Shown: one piece after another, positions 24,413 through 34,409 of the stretch
Layout: every line of letters starts with the position of its first letter
Numbering within the stretch: the first letter of the stretch is position 1
Origin: an uncultured Lachnospiraceae bacterium
GTDB lineage: Bacteria; Bacillota; Clostridia; Lachnospirales; Lachnospiraceae
Direction of reading: 5' to 3'
Assembly (NCBI GenBank): GCA_900550475.1
Contig: URSA01000014.1
Coordinates: 1 to 64,000 of the forward strand
Length of the DNA stretch: 64,000 bases
Notes under the pieces: model-generated
Told to the model about the DNA's origin: nothing
The model's database searches: none
What the model saw: only the letters and a program-made list of their open reading frames with translations
Position numbers and translations under genes: made by a program

Positions 24413-25735
24413 ATGAGAGATTTGACAAAAGGTAAACCTTCTATCTTAATATTGACATTTGCACTGCCGATCTTTCTGGGAAACCTGTTGCAGCTTGCAT
24501 ACAGTCTGGTGGACACCCGCATCGTCGGAAGCTTCTTGGGAGAAGACGCACTGGCGGCTGTGGGTGCAACCACCACGCTGAGCAATCTGATCGTCGGTTT
24601 TCTACTCGGACTCTGCAACGGCTTTGCCATCCTGACGGCGCAGTATTTCGGCGCCGGAGACATGGAACGAGTGCGCAAATCCCTGGCGGAGGCATTGAAG
24701 ATGGGACTGGCGGTTGCCGTTCTGCTGACGGTTGTGGGACTGGTGTTCCTGCAGCCTATTTTGCGTTTCCTCAATGTGCCGGAGGAGCTTTTGGGCATTG
24801 CCGTGGAGTATATTTTTGTAATCATAGCCGGGCTTGTGGCGACGCTTTTGTATGACGTTTTTGCAGCGACCCTGCGCGCCATGGGGGATACCCTGATGCC
24901 GCTTCTGATTCTGGCGTTTTCCGTTGTGCTGAATATCGGCGGGGACATTCTGTTTGTGGTGGTATGGGAAACCGGCGTGCGGGGCGCTGCCATTGCAACG
25001 GTGCTTTCCCAGGTGATGTCGGTGATTGTCTGCGGCATTTACATGTTCAAACGCTACGAGGTGCTTCGGCTGAGCGCTGAGGATTTCGGGCAGAGTGAGG
25101 GACAGATGCTGCGCAACATGGCAGGCTCCGGATTTTCCATGGGCTTTATGACCTCTCTTGTGAACATCGGTACGCTGACCTTACAGACCTCCATCAACAA
25201 GCTGGGACAGGACATCATCATCGCGCACACGGCGGCGCGCAAGATTTCCGAGATCTTTATGATCATGTTCAGCGTGTTCGGGCAGACCATGGCGACCTAC
25301 TGCGGACAGAATCTGGGAGCCGGAAAGACGGATCGTATCAGGCGCGGCATCTGGCTTGCCATTCTTTATACCTGCACATGGTCTGTGCTGACCATGATCG
25401 CCAGCTACACCATCGGCCCCCGCCTTGTCAATCTGGTGACGGGAAGCAGCAATGAGGTCGTGGTGAAAAATGCCACGGATTATCTGAAATTCGATACCCT
25501 TTTCTATTTTGTGACGGCGGTGATCTGCGTGGTGAGAAACGCCATGCAGGGGCTTGGAGAGCGCATTGTACCGCTTATTTCCAGTTCGCTTGAGATGTTG
25601 GGAAAGATTGTGATCGCGGCAACGCTGGTGCCGCTTCTCGGATATACCGGAATTATACTTGCGGAGCCCATTGTATGGTTCCTTATGGTGATTCCTCTCC
25701 TGATCAAGATATTTAGGATGCCCGTCCTAAAATAA
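24413..25735 (+). CDS. MATE family efflux transporter
   Basis: 440 residues with about twelve membrane segments in two related halves, the MATE fold, which exports drugs or metabolites using a sodium or proton gradient. Typical stretches: ILTFALPIFLGNLLQLAYSL with VDTRIVG at the start, GLCNGFAILTAQYFGAGDME (residues about 65-84) and its second-half counterpart MATYCGQNLGAGKTDRIRRG (about 296-315). The substrate is unknown. The start MRDLTKGKP is standard for clostridial MATE proteins, although the ribosome site is poor. Confidence 0.93.
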   Translation: MRDLTKGKPSILILTFALPIFLGNLLQLAYSLVDTRIVGSFLGEDALAAVGATTTLSNLIVGFLLGLCNGFAILTAQYFGAGDMERVRKSLAEALKMGLAVAVLLTVVGLVFLQPILRFLNVPEELLGIAVEYIFVIIAGLVATLLYDVFAATLRAMGDTLMPLLILAFSVVLNIGGDILFVVVWETGVRGAAIATVLSQVMSVIVCGIYMFKRYEVLRLSAEDFGQSEGQMLRNMAGSGFSMGFMTSLVNIGTLTLQTSINKLGQDIIIAHTAARKISEIFMIMFSVFGQTMATYCGQNLGAGKTDRIRRGIWLAILYTCTWSVLTMIASYTIGPRLVNLVTGSSNEVVVKNATDYLKFDTLFYFVTAVICVVRNAMQGLGERIVPLISSSLEMLGKIVIAATLVPLLGYTGIILAEPIVWFLMVIPLLIKIFRMPVLK

Positions 25736-25776
25736 AACATTAAGCAAAAGCCGCAAAGCGGCGGAAATGAGGAGAC

Positions 25777-27195
25777 ATGTTAGAAAAAATCACAGAAACA
25801 ATCAGCAGCATTTTGACAGCAGTGGATGACTTCGTGTGGGGCGTTCCGCTGATTGTCCTGATTCTGTCAACCGGCATCTTTTTGACCATACGGCTCAAGG
25901 GATTACAGATCACCAAACTGCCGCTTGGAATCAAGTATATGTTTGCCAACGAGAAGAAGGGCAAGGGTGAGGTGTCCAGCTTTGCGGCGCTTTGTACGGC
26001 ACTCTCGGCAACCATCGGAACGGGTAATATCGTGGGTGTGGCAACCGCTATTGTAGCGGGAGGCCCCGGCGCCCTGTTCTGGATGTGGGTTGCCGCCCTT
26101 GTGGGAACCGCAACCAAATACTCCGAGTGCTTACTGGCGGTGAAGTACCGTGTGTTCGCAAAGGACGGACATATTGTGGGAGGCCCGTTCTACTACATAG
26201 AAAACGGTATGGGCAGAAAGTGGAAATGGCTGGCAAAGGTGTTTGCGGTGATGGGTATGTGCGTGGGTCTGTTCGGTATCGGTACGTTCACACAGATCAA
26301 CGGTATTACCAGTGCGGTGAAGGGATTCTTTGACGCGGACAGCACACATATGGTACAGTTATTCGGAAGAGAATATTCGTGGAGCGTTGTGATCTCCGGC
26401 ATCATTCTTACGATTTTTGTTGCGCTGGTGCTGATCGGCGGTTTGCAGAGGATTTCCAAGGTGGCGCAGGTGGTTGTGCCGTTCATGGCGATTGCGTATG
26501 TATTGACCGCACTTGTCATTCTGATTTTCAATGCAAAGGCAATTCCGGGCGCTCTTGTGGAGATCGTGGAAGGTGCATTTGGTGTGAGAGCTATGGCGGG
26601 CGGTGCGCTCGGCGCGATCCTCATGGCAATGCAGAAGGGTATTGCAAGAGGTATCTTCTCCAATGAGGCGGGAATCGGAAGTGCGCCCATTGCGGCAGCA
26701 GCAGCACAGACGGACGAGCCTGTAAGACAGGGACTGGTTTCCATGCTGGGAACCGTCATTGACACGCTGGTGATCTGTACCATGACAGGTCTGGTGGTCG
26801 TGATCACGGGAAGCTGGAATGTGGGACTTGACGGTGTGGATGTGACGGATCGTGCGTTCCAGATGGGTCTGCCCTTCAATCCGCAGATTGCTTCCTTCAT
26901 CCTGATGGTTTGTCTGATCTTTTTTGCATTCACGACGATTCTGGGATGGGATTATTACAGCGAGCGCTGTCTGGAGTATCTGACAGGACACAATCAGAGG
27001 GCAGTCAAGATCTATCGCTGGCTCTACATTTTCTGCGTGTTTATCGGCCCATACATGACGGTGAAGGCAGTGTGGACGATTGCGGATATCTTCAACGGTC
27101 TGATGGCGATCCCCAACCTGATCGCGCTGCTTGCGCTGAACGGTGTTGTGGTTGCCGAAACCAAGAAGTATTTTGACGGTTTGAAGAAGAAATAG
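25777..27195 (+). CDS. Sodium:alanine symporter family protein (AGCS)
   Basis: 472 residues with about eleven membrane segments. LCTALSATIGTGNIVGVATA and GPGALFWMWVAALVGTATKY (about residues 68-112) are the signature of the alanine or glycine:cation symporter family. GRGIFSNEAGIGSAPIAAAA-like residues near 290-310 also match (here ARGIFSNEAGIGSAPIAAAA). It imports small neutral amino acids with sodium. GAGGAGAC precedes the ATG, and a short GCCGC/GCGGC hairpin (25751-25763) lies just upstream. Confidence 0.93.
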   Translation: MLEKITETISSILTAVDDFVWGVPLIVLILSTGIFLTIRLKGLQITKLPLGIKYMFANEKKGKGEVSSFAALCTALSATIGTGNIVGVATAIVAGGPGALFWMWVAALVGTATKYSECLLAVKYRVFAKDGHIVGGPFYYIENGMGRKWKWLAKVFAVMGMCVGLFGIGTFTQINGITSAVKGFFDADSTHMVQLFGREYSWSVVISGIILTIFVALVLIGGLQRISKVAQVVVPFMAIAYVLTALVILIFNAKAIPGALVEIVEGAFGVRAMAGGALGAILMAMQKGIARGIFSNEAGIGSAPIAAAAAQTDEPVRQGLVSMLGTVIDTLVICTMTGLVVVITGSWNVGLDGVDVTDRAFQMGLPFNPQIASFILMVCLIFFAFTTILGWDYYSERCLEYLTGHNQRAVKIYRWLYIFCVFIGPYMTVKAVWTIADIFNGLMAIPNLIALLALNGVVVAETKKYFDGLKKK

Positions 27196-27227
27196 AAAAT
27201 AAGAACAAATAGATTGAAGGAGCAGAC

Positions 27228-28907
27228 ATGCTTACGGTACTGTTGAACTGGTGTTATATTCTATTTACGGCGTTCTGTCTGGGGTACGGCATATCCCGCC
27301 TGACGGAAAGGTACCTGTCCTGCCGGATACGCGGACTGGACAGTGTGCTGATGGCGGGGATTGTCGCCGCAACCGTATATGCCCAGTTTTTCAGTATCTT
27401 CTGCAAAGTCGGTCTGGCGGCGAATCTTGTGCTGTCGGGCGGCTGCGGCATGATCCTGCTCCTTTGTCGTAAAACGCTTTTGCGGGATCTTAAGGCATGG
27501 GCGGCAGACTGTGGGAAGCTCAGGCTTCTTGTGGCTGCCGGCCTGTTTCTTTTGTGGGGCTATTTCACCTCAAGGGGGTATATCCATTACGACAGCGATC
27601 TCTACCATGCCCAGAGCATCCGCTGGATCGAGGAGTATGGCGTGGTAAAGGGGCTTGGAAATCTGCACGAGCGCTTTGCCTACAACAGCGCTTCGTTTGC
27701 CCTGTCTGCTCTTTACAGCATGAAATTTCTTCTGGGAAAATCCCTCCACACGCTGAGCGGTTTCTTTGCGTTCCTGCTCAGCCTCACCGCCATGGATGTA
27801 ACGGCGGCATGGAGGAGAAAAAAACTTCTGCTTTCCGACTATGCGCGGATTGCCGCCATCTATTATCTGACTACCATATGGGACGAGGTGGTTTCCCCCG
27901 CATCCGATTACAGCATTATGTGCATGATCTTTTTCATTGTGATCAAATGGCTCGGGGAGCTGGAGCGGCAGCGGGAGACAAAGGAGGAGAACTGTGCGCC
28001 CTATGCGCTTCTGTGCGTGGCGGGCGTATATGCACTGACCCTGAAGCTGACGGCGGGGCTGATTCTGTTACTGCTGATCAAGCCTGCATATCTTCTGCTG
28101 CGGGACAGGCGTTTTAAGGAGATCGGGATTTATCTTGGGACAGGACTTCTGGTGGCGGCGCCGTGGGTGATCAGGACGGTGTTGATCTCGGGCTGGCTGG
28201 TTTATCCGTTTCCGGCACTGGATCTGTTTTCTTTTGACTGGAAGATGAGCGCGGAGGTGGCGCAGGTGGATGCGGCGCAGATCAAGACCTGGGCAAGGGG
28301 ACTTTATGATGCCGCCAAGATCGGTGTCCCCTTTTCGGAATGGTTTCCCGCGTGGTTTTTACGGGAGCTGACCGGGACGGAGAAGCTGTTGATCGGAGCC
28401 GATCTTGCGGGCTGTGTTTTCACGGCAGTCTGCGCGTTGGCGGCTCTGGTGCGGCGCATGGTCTCTCACGAAAAGCAGCCCCGGAAGGACGAGCTGCTGG
28501 TGCTGGGTACGCTTTGCTGTTCCTACCTGTTTTGGCAGCTCAGCGCGCCCATGGTGCGTTACGGCTACGCCTACATTTTGCTTGTGGCGGCGCTTGGTGT
28601 GGGATATGCGGCACAGAGCCGGCTTCGACGGGACGGACTGCTCCGCTGCCTGATCCTTCTGTATGGAATCTACAAGCTGGGCATGATGGGGCTTTATGTG
28701 AAGGACACCTGTACCGACGACCGCTATCTCTGGCAGACGGACTACGGCACCTACGAGCTTGGCAGCTACGAAGTGGGGGGCATCACCTTTTACTATCCCA
28801 TGCAGGGAGACCGCACCGGATATGAACCGTTTCCGGCAGCACCCGCACAGGGCAGGTTTGAGCTAAGAGGGGACGATCTTTCCGACGGTTTCCGTTCCGG
28901 GCGTTAA
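27228..28907 (+). CDS. Large polytopic membrane protein, glycosyltransferase-like
   Basis: 559 residues with about thirteen hydrophobic segments. A loop after the third or fourth segment has YIHYDSDLYHAQSIRWIEEY, an acidic stretch placed as in membrane-bound GT-C glycosyltransferases and the LIC_10190-type membrane proteins. That would suggest transfer of a sugar from a lipid carrier at the outer face, but this is inference. AAGGAGCAGAC precedes ATG 27228. The 3' end overlaps the convergent LysR gene by 45 bases. Confidence 0.6.
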   Translation: MLTVLLNWCYILFTAFCLGYGISRLTERYLSCRIRGLDSVLMAGIVAATVYAQFFSIFCKVGLAANLVLSGGCGMILLLCRKTLLRDLKAWAADCGKLRLLVAAGLFLLWGYFTSRGYIHYDSDLYHAQSIRWIEEYGVVKGLGNLHERFAYNSASFALSALYSMKFLLGKSLHTLSGFFAFLLSLTAMDVTAAWRRKKLLLSDYARIAAIYYLTTIWDEVVSPASDYSIMCMIFFIVIKWLGELERQRETKEENCAPYALLCVAGVYALTLKLTAGLILLLLIKPAYLLLRDRRFKEIGIYLGTGLLVAAPWVIRTVLISGWLVYPFPALDLFSFDWKMSAEVAQVDAAQIKTWARGLYDAAKIGVPFSEWFPAWFLRELTGTEKLLIGADLAGCVFTAVCALAALVRRMVSHEKQPRKDELLVLGTLCCSYLFWQLSAPMVRYGYAYILLVAALGVGYAAQSRLRRDGLLRCLILLYGIYKLGMMGLYVKDTCTDDRYLWQTDYGTYELGSYEVGGITFYYPMQGDRTGYEPFPAAPAQGRFELRGDDLSDGFRSGR

Positions 28908-29780
28908 AAAGGCTTTTTTACACAGGGAGAGAAAACATTTGGTTTCCTCGGAGCGGTCCCTGCGCTTATGGTAGATTCCGTAGGAGAGCGTGGGCGCGTT
29001 CTCAAGGGGAATATAGAGAAGAGATGTCTCGCGTAACGGCATGATGTCAAAGACCATGGTAAGCCCCAGACCTGCTTTTGCCAGTGTCAGGGCAGCCTCC
29101 GTGCTCTCGCAGAAATACAGATCCTTGGGAGCGTGGCTGTCCGCCATGGGCTTCTGCAGTTCAAACAGGGCGGGGGAGATCCGGAAGGGCTCCTGCAGGA
29201 TCATTTTATGGGAAAGCAGGTCTTCCTTTTTGAGAACGGGCTGACCGGAAAGCGGATGTGCGGACGACATGGCGCACATGACGCGGGTATGCAGCAGTTC
29301 GCAGTAGGCATAGTCCTTCTTGAGCAGACGCTCATTTTCAAAATCAAACATTACATCGATGGTGCCGTTCTCCAAAAGATTCGCCAGAGAGTGGAAAGGA
29401 ACCGTTTTCAAAAAGGGGTGTATCCGGGGAAAGCGTTCCGAAAAGGCGCGCAGGATATCCGGCAGCATCATAAGCTCCGAGGTGCCGTGGCAGCCGACGG
29501 AAAACGAGGAGAAGCTTTCGTCGGAATCTCTGGCAAAACGGGATTTTGCCAACCGGGTGGCCTGCAGGATGCTCTCTGCGTCCGGCAAAAACATGCGGCC
29601 GTCCTGGGTCAGGCTGACCTGCCTTGTGGTGCGGCTGAACAGCTTGACCGTCAGCTCCGTTTCCAGTGCGTTGATCTGGTGGGTGACGGCGGGCTGCGTG
29701 ATGTGCAGTTCCTCTGCGGCGCGGGCAAAGTTCAGATAGTTTGCCACCGCAACAAAACATTCTAATTGCGCTGTGTTCAC
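28863..29780 (-). CDS. LysR family transcriptional regulator
   Basis: 305 residues. The N-terminal winged helix-turn-helix reads QLECFVAVANYLNFARAAEE followed by LHITQPAVTHQINALE (residues about 5-40), and an effector-binding domain follows from about 90. I start at GTG 29780 because GAGAGG lies six bases upstream; ATG 29798 has none. It points away from the two ABC genes starting at 29894, the usual LysR arrangement, so it probably controls that promoter and its own. Inducer unknown. Confidence 0.88.
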   Translation of the reverse strand: MNTAQLECFVAVANYLNFARAAEELHITQPAVTHQINALETELTVKLFSRTTRQVSLTQDGRMFLPDAESILQATRLAKSRFARDSDESFSSFSVGCHGTSELMMLPDILRAFSERFPRIHPFLKTVPFHSLANLLENGTIDVMFDFENERLLKKDYAYCELLHTRVMCAMSSAHPLSGQPVLKKEDLLSHKMILQEPFRISPALFELQKPMADSHAPKDLYFCESTEAALTLAKAGLGLTMVFDIMPLRETSLLYIPLENAPTLSYGIYHKRRDRSEETKCFLSLCKKAFLTPGTETVGKIVPS

Positions 29781-29893
29781 AGTGTACCTCTCATTCATAA
29801 AAAAATTTTATTAATAATAACATTTTTTAAATTCACTTGCAAACAAAAATGCGTTACAGTAGTAAGCGTAGAAGTAGAAGAGGAGTGAAGAAA

Positions 29894-31636
29894 ATGATTC
29901 GTAAAATTACACAACATGTAAAGCAATACAAGAAGGCGTCCCTTCTCACGCCGCTGTTTGCCGCGCTGGAGGTCGTGATGGAGGTACTGGTCCCGTTCGT
30001 GATGGCGTCCATTGTGGATAAGGGCATTGAAAAGGGAGATATGGGGGCGGTTCTGCTGTATGGGGGAACCATGCTCCTGCTTGCCATGTGCAGTCTTTTG
30101 TTCGGCGTGCTGGCAGGAAAATACGCCGCTGCCGCCTCCGCGGGTCTTGCCTGTAACCTGCGGGACGCCATGTATGAAAATATACAGCGTTTTTCGTTTT
30201 CCAACATCGACAAGTTCAGCACGGCGGGGCTGATCACGAGAATGACCACGGATGTGACCAACCTGCAGAACGCATACCAGATGGTGATCCGCATTGCGGT
30301 GCGGGCGCCCTTCATGCTGATCTGCAGCATGTGCATGTGCCTGTTCATCAATGCGAGGATCAGCCTGATCTTTGTGGTTGCCATTGTCTTTCTGGCGTTC
30401 TTCCTGATGCTGATCATCTCTCTGGTGACAAAGGTGTTTGATGTGGTCTTTAAAAAGTACGACGACCTGAACGCCAGTGTGCAGGAGAATGTGACTGCGA
30501 TCCGGGTGGTCAAGGCGTTTGTCAGGGAGGATTTTGAGAAAGAAAAGTTCAATCTGGCGGCGAACAATCTGTACCGCCTGTTTGTGAAGGCGGAGGGAAT
30601 CCTTGCGTTCAACAACCCCATTATGATGACCGCCATATACGGCTGCGTGCTGGCGCTGTCATGGTTCGGCGCGAAGTATGTGGTGCAGGGAAATATGACC
30701 ACGGGGGAGCTGACCTCCATGTTCAGCTACATTATGGGAATCCTGATGTCCCTGATGATGCTTTCCATGATCTTTGTCATTCTGACCATGAGCCTTGCCA
30801 GCGCAAGGAGAATCGTGGAGGTACTGGATGAAGAGCCGGATTTAAAGAATGTAGAGCACCCGGTGGAGGAGATCCCCGACGGCAGCATCGATTTCGACCA
30901 TGTTTCCTTCTCCTACAAGGCGGACAGCGAAAAGGAGACGCTGCGGGATATCGACCTGCATATCGGGGCGGGGGAGACAATCGGCGTGATCGGCGGAACG
31001 GGCTGCGGAAAATCCAGTCTGGTAGCGCTGATCAGCAGACTCTATGATGTGACGGAGGGTACGGTCAGCGTAGGCGGAAGAGATGTAAAGGAGTACGATA
31101 TGGAAGCGCTGCGTGACAATGTGGCGGTAGTACTGCAGAAAAACGTCCTTTTCTCCGGCACGATTCTGGAAAACCTAAGATGGGGCAACGAGAATGCCAC
31201 GGAGGAGGAATGTCGTGAGGCATGCCAAAACGCCTGCGCGGATGAGTTTATCGAACAGATGCCGGACAAATACAATACCTATATCGAGCAGGGCGGCACG
31301 AATGTGTCGGGCGGACAGAAACAGCGTCTGTGCATTGCAAGGGCGTTGCTGAAAAAGCCCAAGATCCTGATTCTGGATGACTCCACCAGCGCGGTGGACA
31401 CGGCGACCGACGCCAGAATCCGCAAAGCGTTTGCACAGGAGATTCCGGGAACTACCAAAATCATCATTGCACAGCGTATTTCCAGCGTGCAGGATGCAGA
31501 CCGGATCGTGGTGCTTGAGGACGGCAGGATCGACGGCATCGGCACCCATGAAGAGCTGCTTGAGGCCAATGCCATCTACCGCGAGATTTATGACACCCAG
31601 ATAAAGGGTGGCGGCGATTTTGACGAGAATGCCTGA
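29894..31636 (+). CDS. ABC exporter subunit A (membrane plus ATPase)
   Basis: 580 residues: six membrane segments (about 1-320) and an ATPase domain with Walker A GGTGCGKSS, signature NVSGGQKQRLCIARALLKKP and Walker B KILILDDSTSAVDT. The Walker B motif ends in Asp rather than the catalytic Glu (DDST against DEAT), typical of the degenerate site of heterodimeric multidrug exporters. The partner encoded next has the normal Glu. GAGGAGTGAAG precedes ATG 29894. Probable job: export of drugs, lipids or peptides under LysR control. Confidence 0.92.
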   Translation: MIRKITQHVKQYKKASLLTPLFAALEVVMEVLVPFVMASIVDKGIEKGDMGAVLLYGGTMLLLAMCSLLFGVLAGKYAAAASAGLACNLRDAMYENIQRFSFSNIDKFSTAGLITRMTTDVTNLQNAYQMVIRIAVRAPFMLICSMCMCLFINARISLIFVVAIVFLAFFLMLIISLVTKVFDVVFKKYDDLNASVQENVTAIRVVKAFVREDFEKEKFNLAANNLYRLFVKAEGILAFNNPIMMTAIYGCVLALSWFGAKYVVQGNMTTGELTSMFSYIMGILMSLMMLSMIFVILTMSLASARRIVEVLDEEPDLKNVEHPVEEIPDGSIDFDHVSFSYKADSEKETLRDIDLHIGAGETIGVIGGTGCGKSSLVALISRLYDVTEGTVSVGGRDVKEYDMEALRDNVAVVLQKNVLFSGTILENLRWGNENATEEECREACQNACADEFIEQMPDKYNTYIEQGGTNVSGGQKQRLCIARALLKKPKILILDDSTSAVDTATDARIRKAFAQEIPGTTKIIIAQRISSVQDADRIVVLEDGRIDGIGTHEELLEANAIYREIYDTQIKGGGDFDENA

Positions 31637-31650
31637 GGAAGGAGCGGAAT

Positions 31651-33498
31651 ATGAAACGAGTTTTTCAATATATGTGGAAAGATTATAAATTTTCTTTTCT
31701 TGTGGTGGTAGTCTGCATCATCGTGTCGGCGATCGCCAATGTGCAGGGGCTCACCTTTATGCAGGTGCTGATCGACGACTATATCACGCCCATGGCGGGA
31801 AATCCCAACCCGGATTTTGCGGGGCTTGCGTCGGCAATCCTGAAGCTGGCGGCGATCTTTGCGGTCGGTATCCTCTGCGCTTACCTTTACAACCGCATTA
31901 TGGTCAATATCGGACAGGGAACCATGCGCAATCTGCGTATCAGCCTGTTTTCTTCCATGGAAGCCCTGCCCATCAAGTATTTTGACACCCACGCCCATGG
32001 AGATATCATGTCGGTTTACACAAATGATGTGGATACGCTCAGACAGCTGATCAGCCAGAGCATTCCCCAGACGATCAACTCCGCTGTGACCATCGTCACG
32101 GTATTCTGGGGAATGATCAACATGAATATACCTCTGACGGTTCTGGCGCTTGTGATGGTCGGGCTCATGCTGGTGGTCACAAAGAAGCTGGGCGGAAAAT
32201 CGGGCTTTTATTTCAAGGAACAGCAGAAGGCGATCGGCCGTGTGAACGGCTACATCGAGGAGATGATGGAGGGGCAGAAGGTTGTCAAGGTGTTCTGCCA
32301 TGAGGAGAAGAGTCTGGAGGAGTTTAAAAAGATCAACGAGGAGCTCAGGGTCAGCGCGGATCACGCCAATAAATTTGCCAACATCCTGATGCCGGTAAAC
32401 GGCAATCTGGGAAATATCAGCTATGTGCTCTGTGCCGTGATGGGAGGTGTGCTGGCGTCAAACGGCTACACGGGGCTGACGCTGGGAGCTTTGATTTCCT
32501 TCCTCACACTGAACCGGAACTTTACCCAGCCCATCACCCAGATCAGCCAGCAGATCAACTCCATCGTGATGGCGGGAGCCGGTGCGGCGAGAGTGTTTGC
32601 CCTGATGGATGAGAAGCCAGAGACGGACGAGGGCTATGTGGAGCTGGTGAACGCGAAAAAGGCGGCAGACGGTACGCTTACGGAGACTGCGGAGAGAACC
32701 GGTCTCTGGGCATGGAAGCACCCGCACAAGGCGGACAACAGCGTCACCTATACAGAGCTGACCGGAGATGTGGTGTTTGATGATGTGGACTTCGGCTATG
32801 ACGACAAGAAGATCGTGCTGCATAATATCAAAATGTTTGCCGCACCGGGGGAGAAGATTGCCTTCGTGGGAAGCACCGGAGCGGGAAAGACCACTATTAC
32901 CAACCTGATCAACCGCTTTTATGACATTCAGGACGGAAAGATCCGCTACGACGGAATCAACATCAACAAGATCAAAAAGGCGGATCTGCGCCGTTCCCTC
33001 GGAATCGTGCTGCAGGACACCCACCTTTTCACCGGCACGGTGATGGAAAACATCCGCTACGGAAGACTGGATGCCACGGACGAGGAGTGCAGGGCGGCGG
33101 CAAGGCTCGCCAATGCGGACGGCTTTATCTCGCGTCTGCCGGAGGGCTATGATACCATGCTGACCGGGGACGGAAGCAACTTAAGTCAGGGACAGAGGCA
33201 GCTTCTTGCCATTGCCAGGGCGGCGGTGGCGGATCCCCCCGTGCTGATTCTGGACGAGGCAACCTCCTCCATCGACACGAGAACCGAGAGTCTGGTGCAG
33301 CAGGGCATGGACAGACTGATGCAGGGCAGAACCACCTTTGTCATTGCGCACAGGCTTTCCACCATCCGCAACGCAGACTGCATCATGGTCATGGAGCAGG
33401 GCCGCATCATAGAGCGGGGCAGCCACGACGGGCTGATCGCAGCGGGCGGCAGATACTATCAGCTTTACACTGGACATTTTGCGCCGGGCGTGGTATAA
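31651..33498 (+). CDS. ABC exporter subunit B (membrane plus ATPase)
   Basis: 615 residues: six membrane segments, then an ATPase domain with Walker A GSTGAGKTTITN, signature LSQGQRQLLAIARAAVADP and Walker B VLILDEATSSIDT with a proper catalytic Glu. It pairs with the preceding subunit, which lacks that Glu, forming a heterodimeric type IV exporter. A 30-residue insertion (about 330-365, KKAADGTLTETAERTG) sits between the two domains. GGAAGGAGCGG precedes the ATG, 14 bases after the first subunit. Confidence 0.93.
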   Translation: MKRVFQYMWKDYKFSFLVVVVCIIVSAIANVQGLTFMQVLIDDYITPMAGNPNPDFAGLASAILKLAAIFAVGILCAYLYNRIMVNIGQGTMRNLRISLFSSMEALPIKYFDTHAHGDIMSVYTNDVDTLRQLISQSIPQTINSAVTIVTVFWGMINMNIPLTVLALVMVGLMLVVTKKLGGKSGFYFKEQQKAIGRVNGYIEEMMEGQKVVKVFCHEEKSLEEFKKINEELRVSADHANKFANILMPVNGNLGNISYVLCAVMGGVLASNGYTGLTLGALISFLTLNRNFTQPITQISQQINSIVMAGAGAARVFALMDEKPETDEGYVELVNAKKAADGTLTETAERTGLWAWKHPHKADNSVTYTELTGDVVFDDVDFGYDDKKIVLHNIKMFAAPGEKIAFVGSTGAGKTTITNLINRFYDIQDGKIRYDGININKIKKADLRRSLGIVLQDTHLFTGTVMENIRYGRLDATDEECRAAARLANADGFISRLPEGYDTMLTGDGSNLSQGQRQLLAIARAAVADPPVLILDEATSSIDTRTESLVQQGMDRLMQGRTTFVIAHRLSTIRNADCIMVMEQGRIIERGSHDGLIAAGGRYYQLYTGHFAPGVV

Positions 33499-33537
33499 GA
33501 AAGGAAAAAACATGAGGGGAAAGGAACAGGTGAAAAG

Positions 33538-34401
33538 ATGAGGATCGGAGCACTGGAGGCAGGCGGCACCAAGATGGTTTGCGCCGTAGGAAACGAGCAT
33601 GGAGAGATTGAGAGAAGGGTAAGCCTTCCCACCCGGACACCGGAGGAGACCATGCCGGAGATGATCGACTTTTTTAAGCAGGAGCGGATCGGGGCGTTGG
33701 GAATCGGCTGCTTCGGTCCCATCAACCCGGTCAAGGGGACGCCTTATTACGGATATATCACCTCCACGCCCAAAAAGTCATGGCAGTATTATAACATTGT
33801 GGGCACCTTTGAGGAGGCGCTGCACTGTCCCGTGGGCTTTGACACGGATGTGAATGCGGCTGCGCTGGGCGAAGCCTCCTACGGGATTACCAAGGGACTG
33901 CAGAACAGCATTTATGTGACGGTGGGAACCGGGATCGGCGTGGGAGTCTATGCGGACGGAAAGCTGCTGCACGGAATGACCCACCCGGAGGCGGGGCATA
34001 TCTATCTAAAGCGGCATCCGAAAGATGCCTTTGCCGGAGGCTGCCCGTTCCATGGGGACTGTCTGGAAGGGCTGGCAGCAGGACCGGCGATCGAGAAGCG
34101 CTGGGGGAAAAAGGGCGTGGAACTCACGGACAGAAAAGAGGTCTGGGAGCTGGAGGCTTGGTATCTTGCACAGGCATGCGCAAACTACTGTATGCTCTAT
34201 TCCCCGGAGAGGATCGTGCTGGGTGGCGGCGTGATGAAGCAGCCTTCTCTGCTGCCCATGATCCGCGAAGCGTTTCCGAAACACCTTGCCGGCTACATCC
34301 GCACCGAGAAGGTGGAGGATGTGGAGAACTACATCGTGCCGGCAAGTCTCGGTGACAATCAGGCAGTGCTGGGCTGTCTCAGGCTGGCTTTGGGAGAGTG
34401 A
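33538..34401 (+). CDS. scrK: ROK family fructokinase
   Basis: 287 residues. IGALEAGGTKMVCAVGNE is the ATP-binding phosphate-1 loop. ALGIGCFGPI and GFDTDVNAAALGE carry the sugar-binding and catalytic Asp. HPEAGHIYLKRH followed by GGCPFHGDCLEGLAAGPA is the ROK zinc site (one His and three Cys). The wording of these motifs is that of Bacillus YdhR/YdjE-type fructokinases, which phosphorylate fructose to fructose-6-phosphate. It follows the ABC genes after 40 bases, with no obvious functional link. Confidence 0.88.
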   Translation: MRIGALEAGGTKMVCAVGNEHGEIERRVSLPTRTPEETMPEMIDFFKQERIGALGIGCFGPINPVKGTPYYGYITSTPKKSWQYYNIVGTFEEALHCPVGFDTDVNAAALGEASYGITKGLQNSIYVTVGTGIGVGVYADGKLLHGMTHPEAGHIYLKRHPKDAFAGGCPFHGDCLEGLAAGPAIEKRWGKKGVELTDRKEVWELEAWYLAQACANYCMLYSPERIVLGGGVMKQPSLLPMIREAFPKHLAGYIRTEKVEDVENYIVPASLGDNQAVLGCLRLALGE

Positions 34402-34409
34402 CCGGAATG

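Noticed and set aside
25751..25763. GCCGC-AAA-GCGGC hairpin before the symporter gene
   Set aside because: Too short for a terminator or riboswitch and without a T-run; similar short hairpins before other genes here give no clear pattern.
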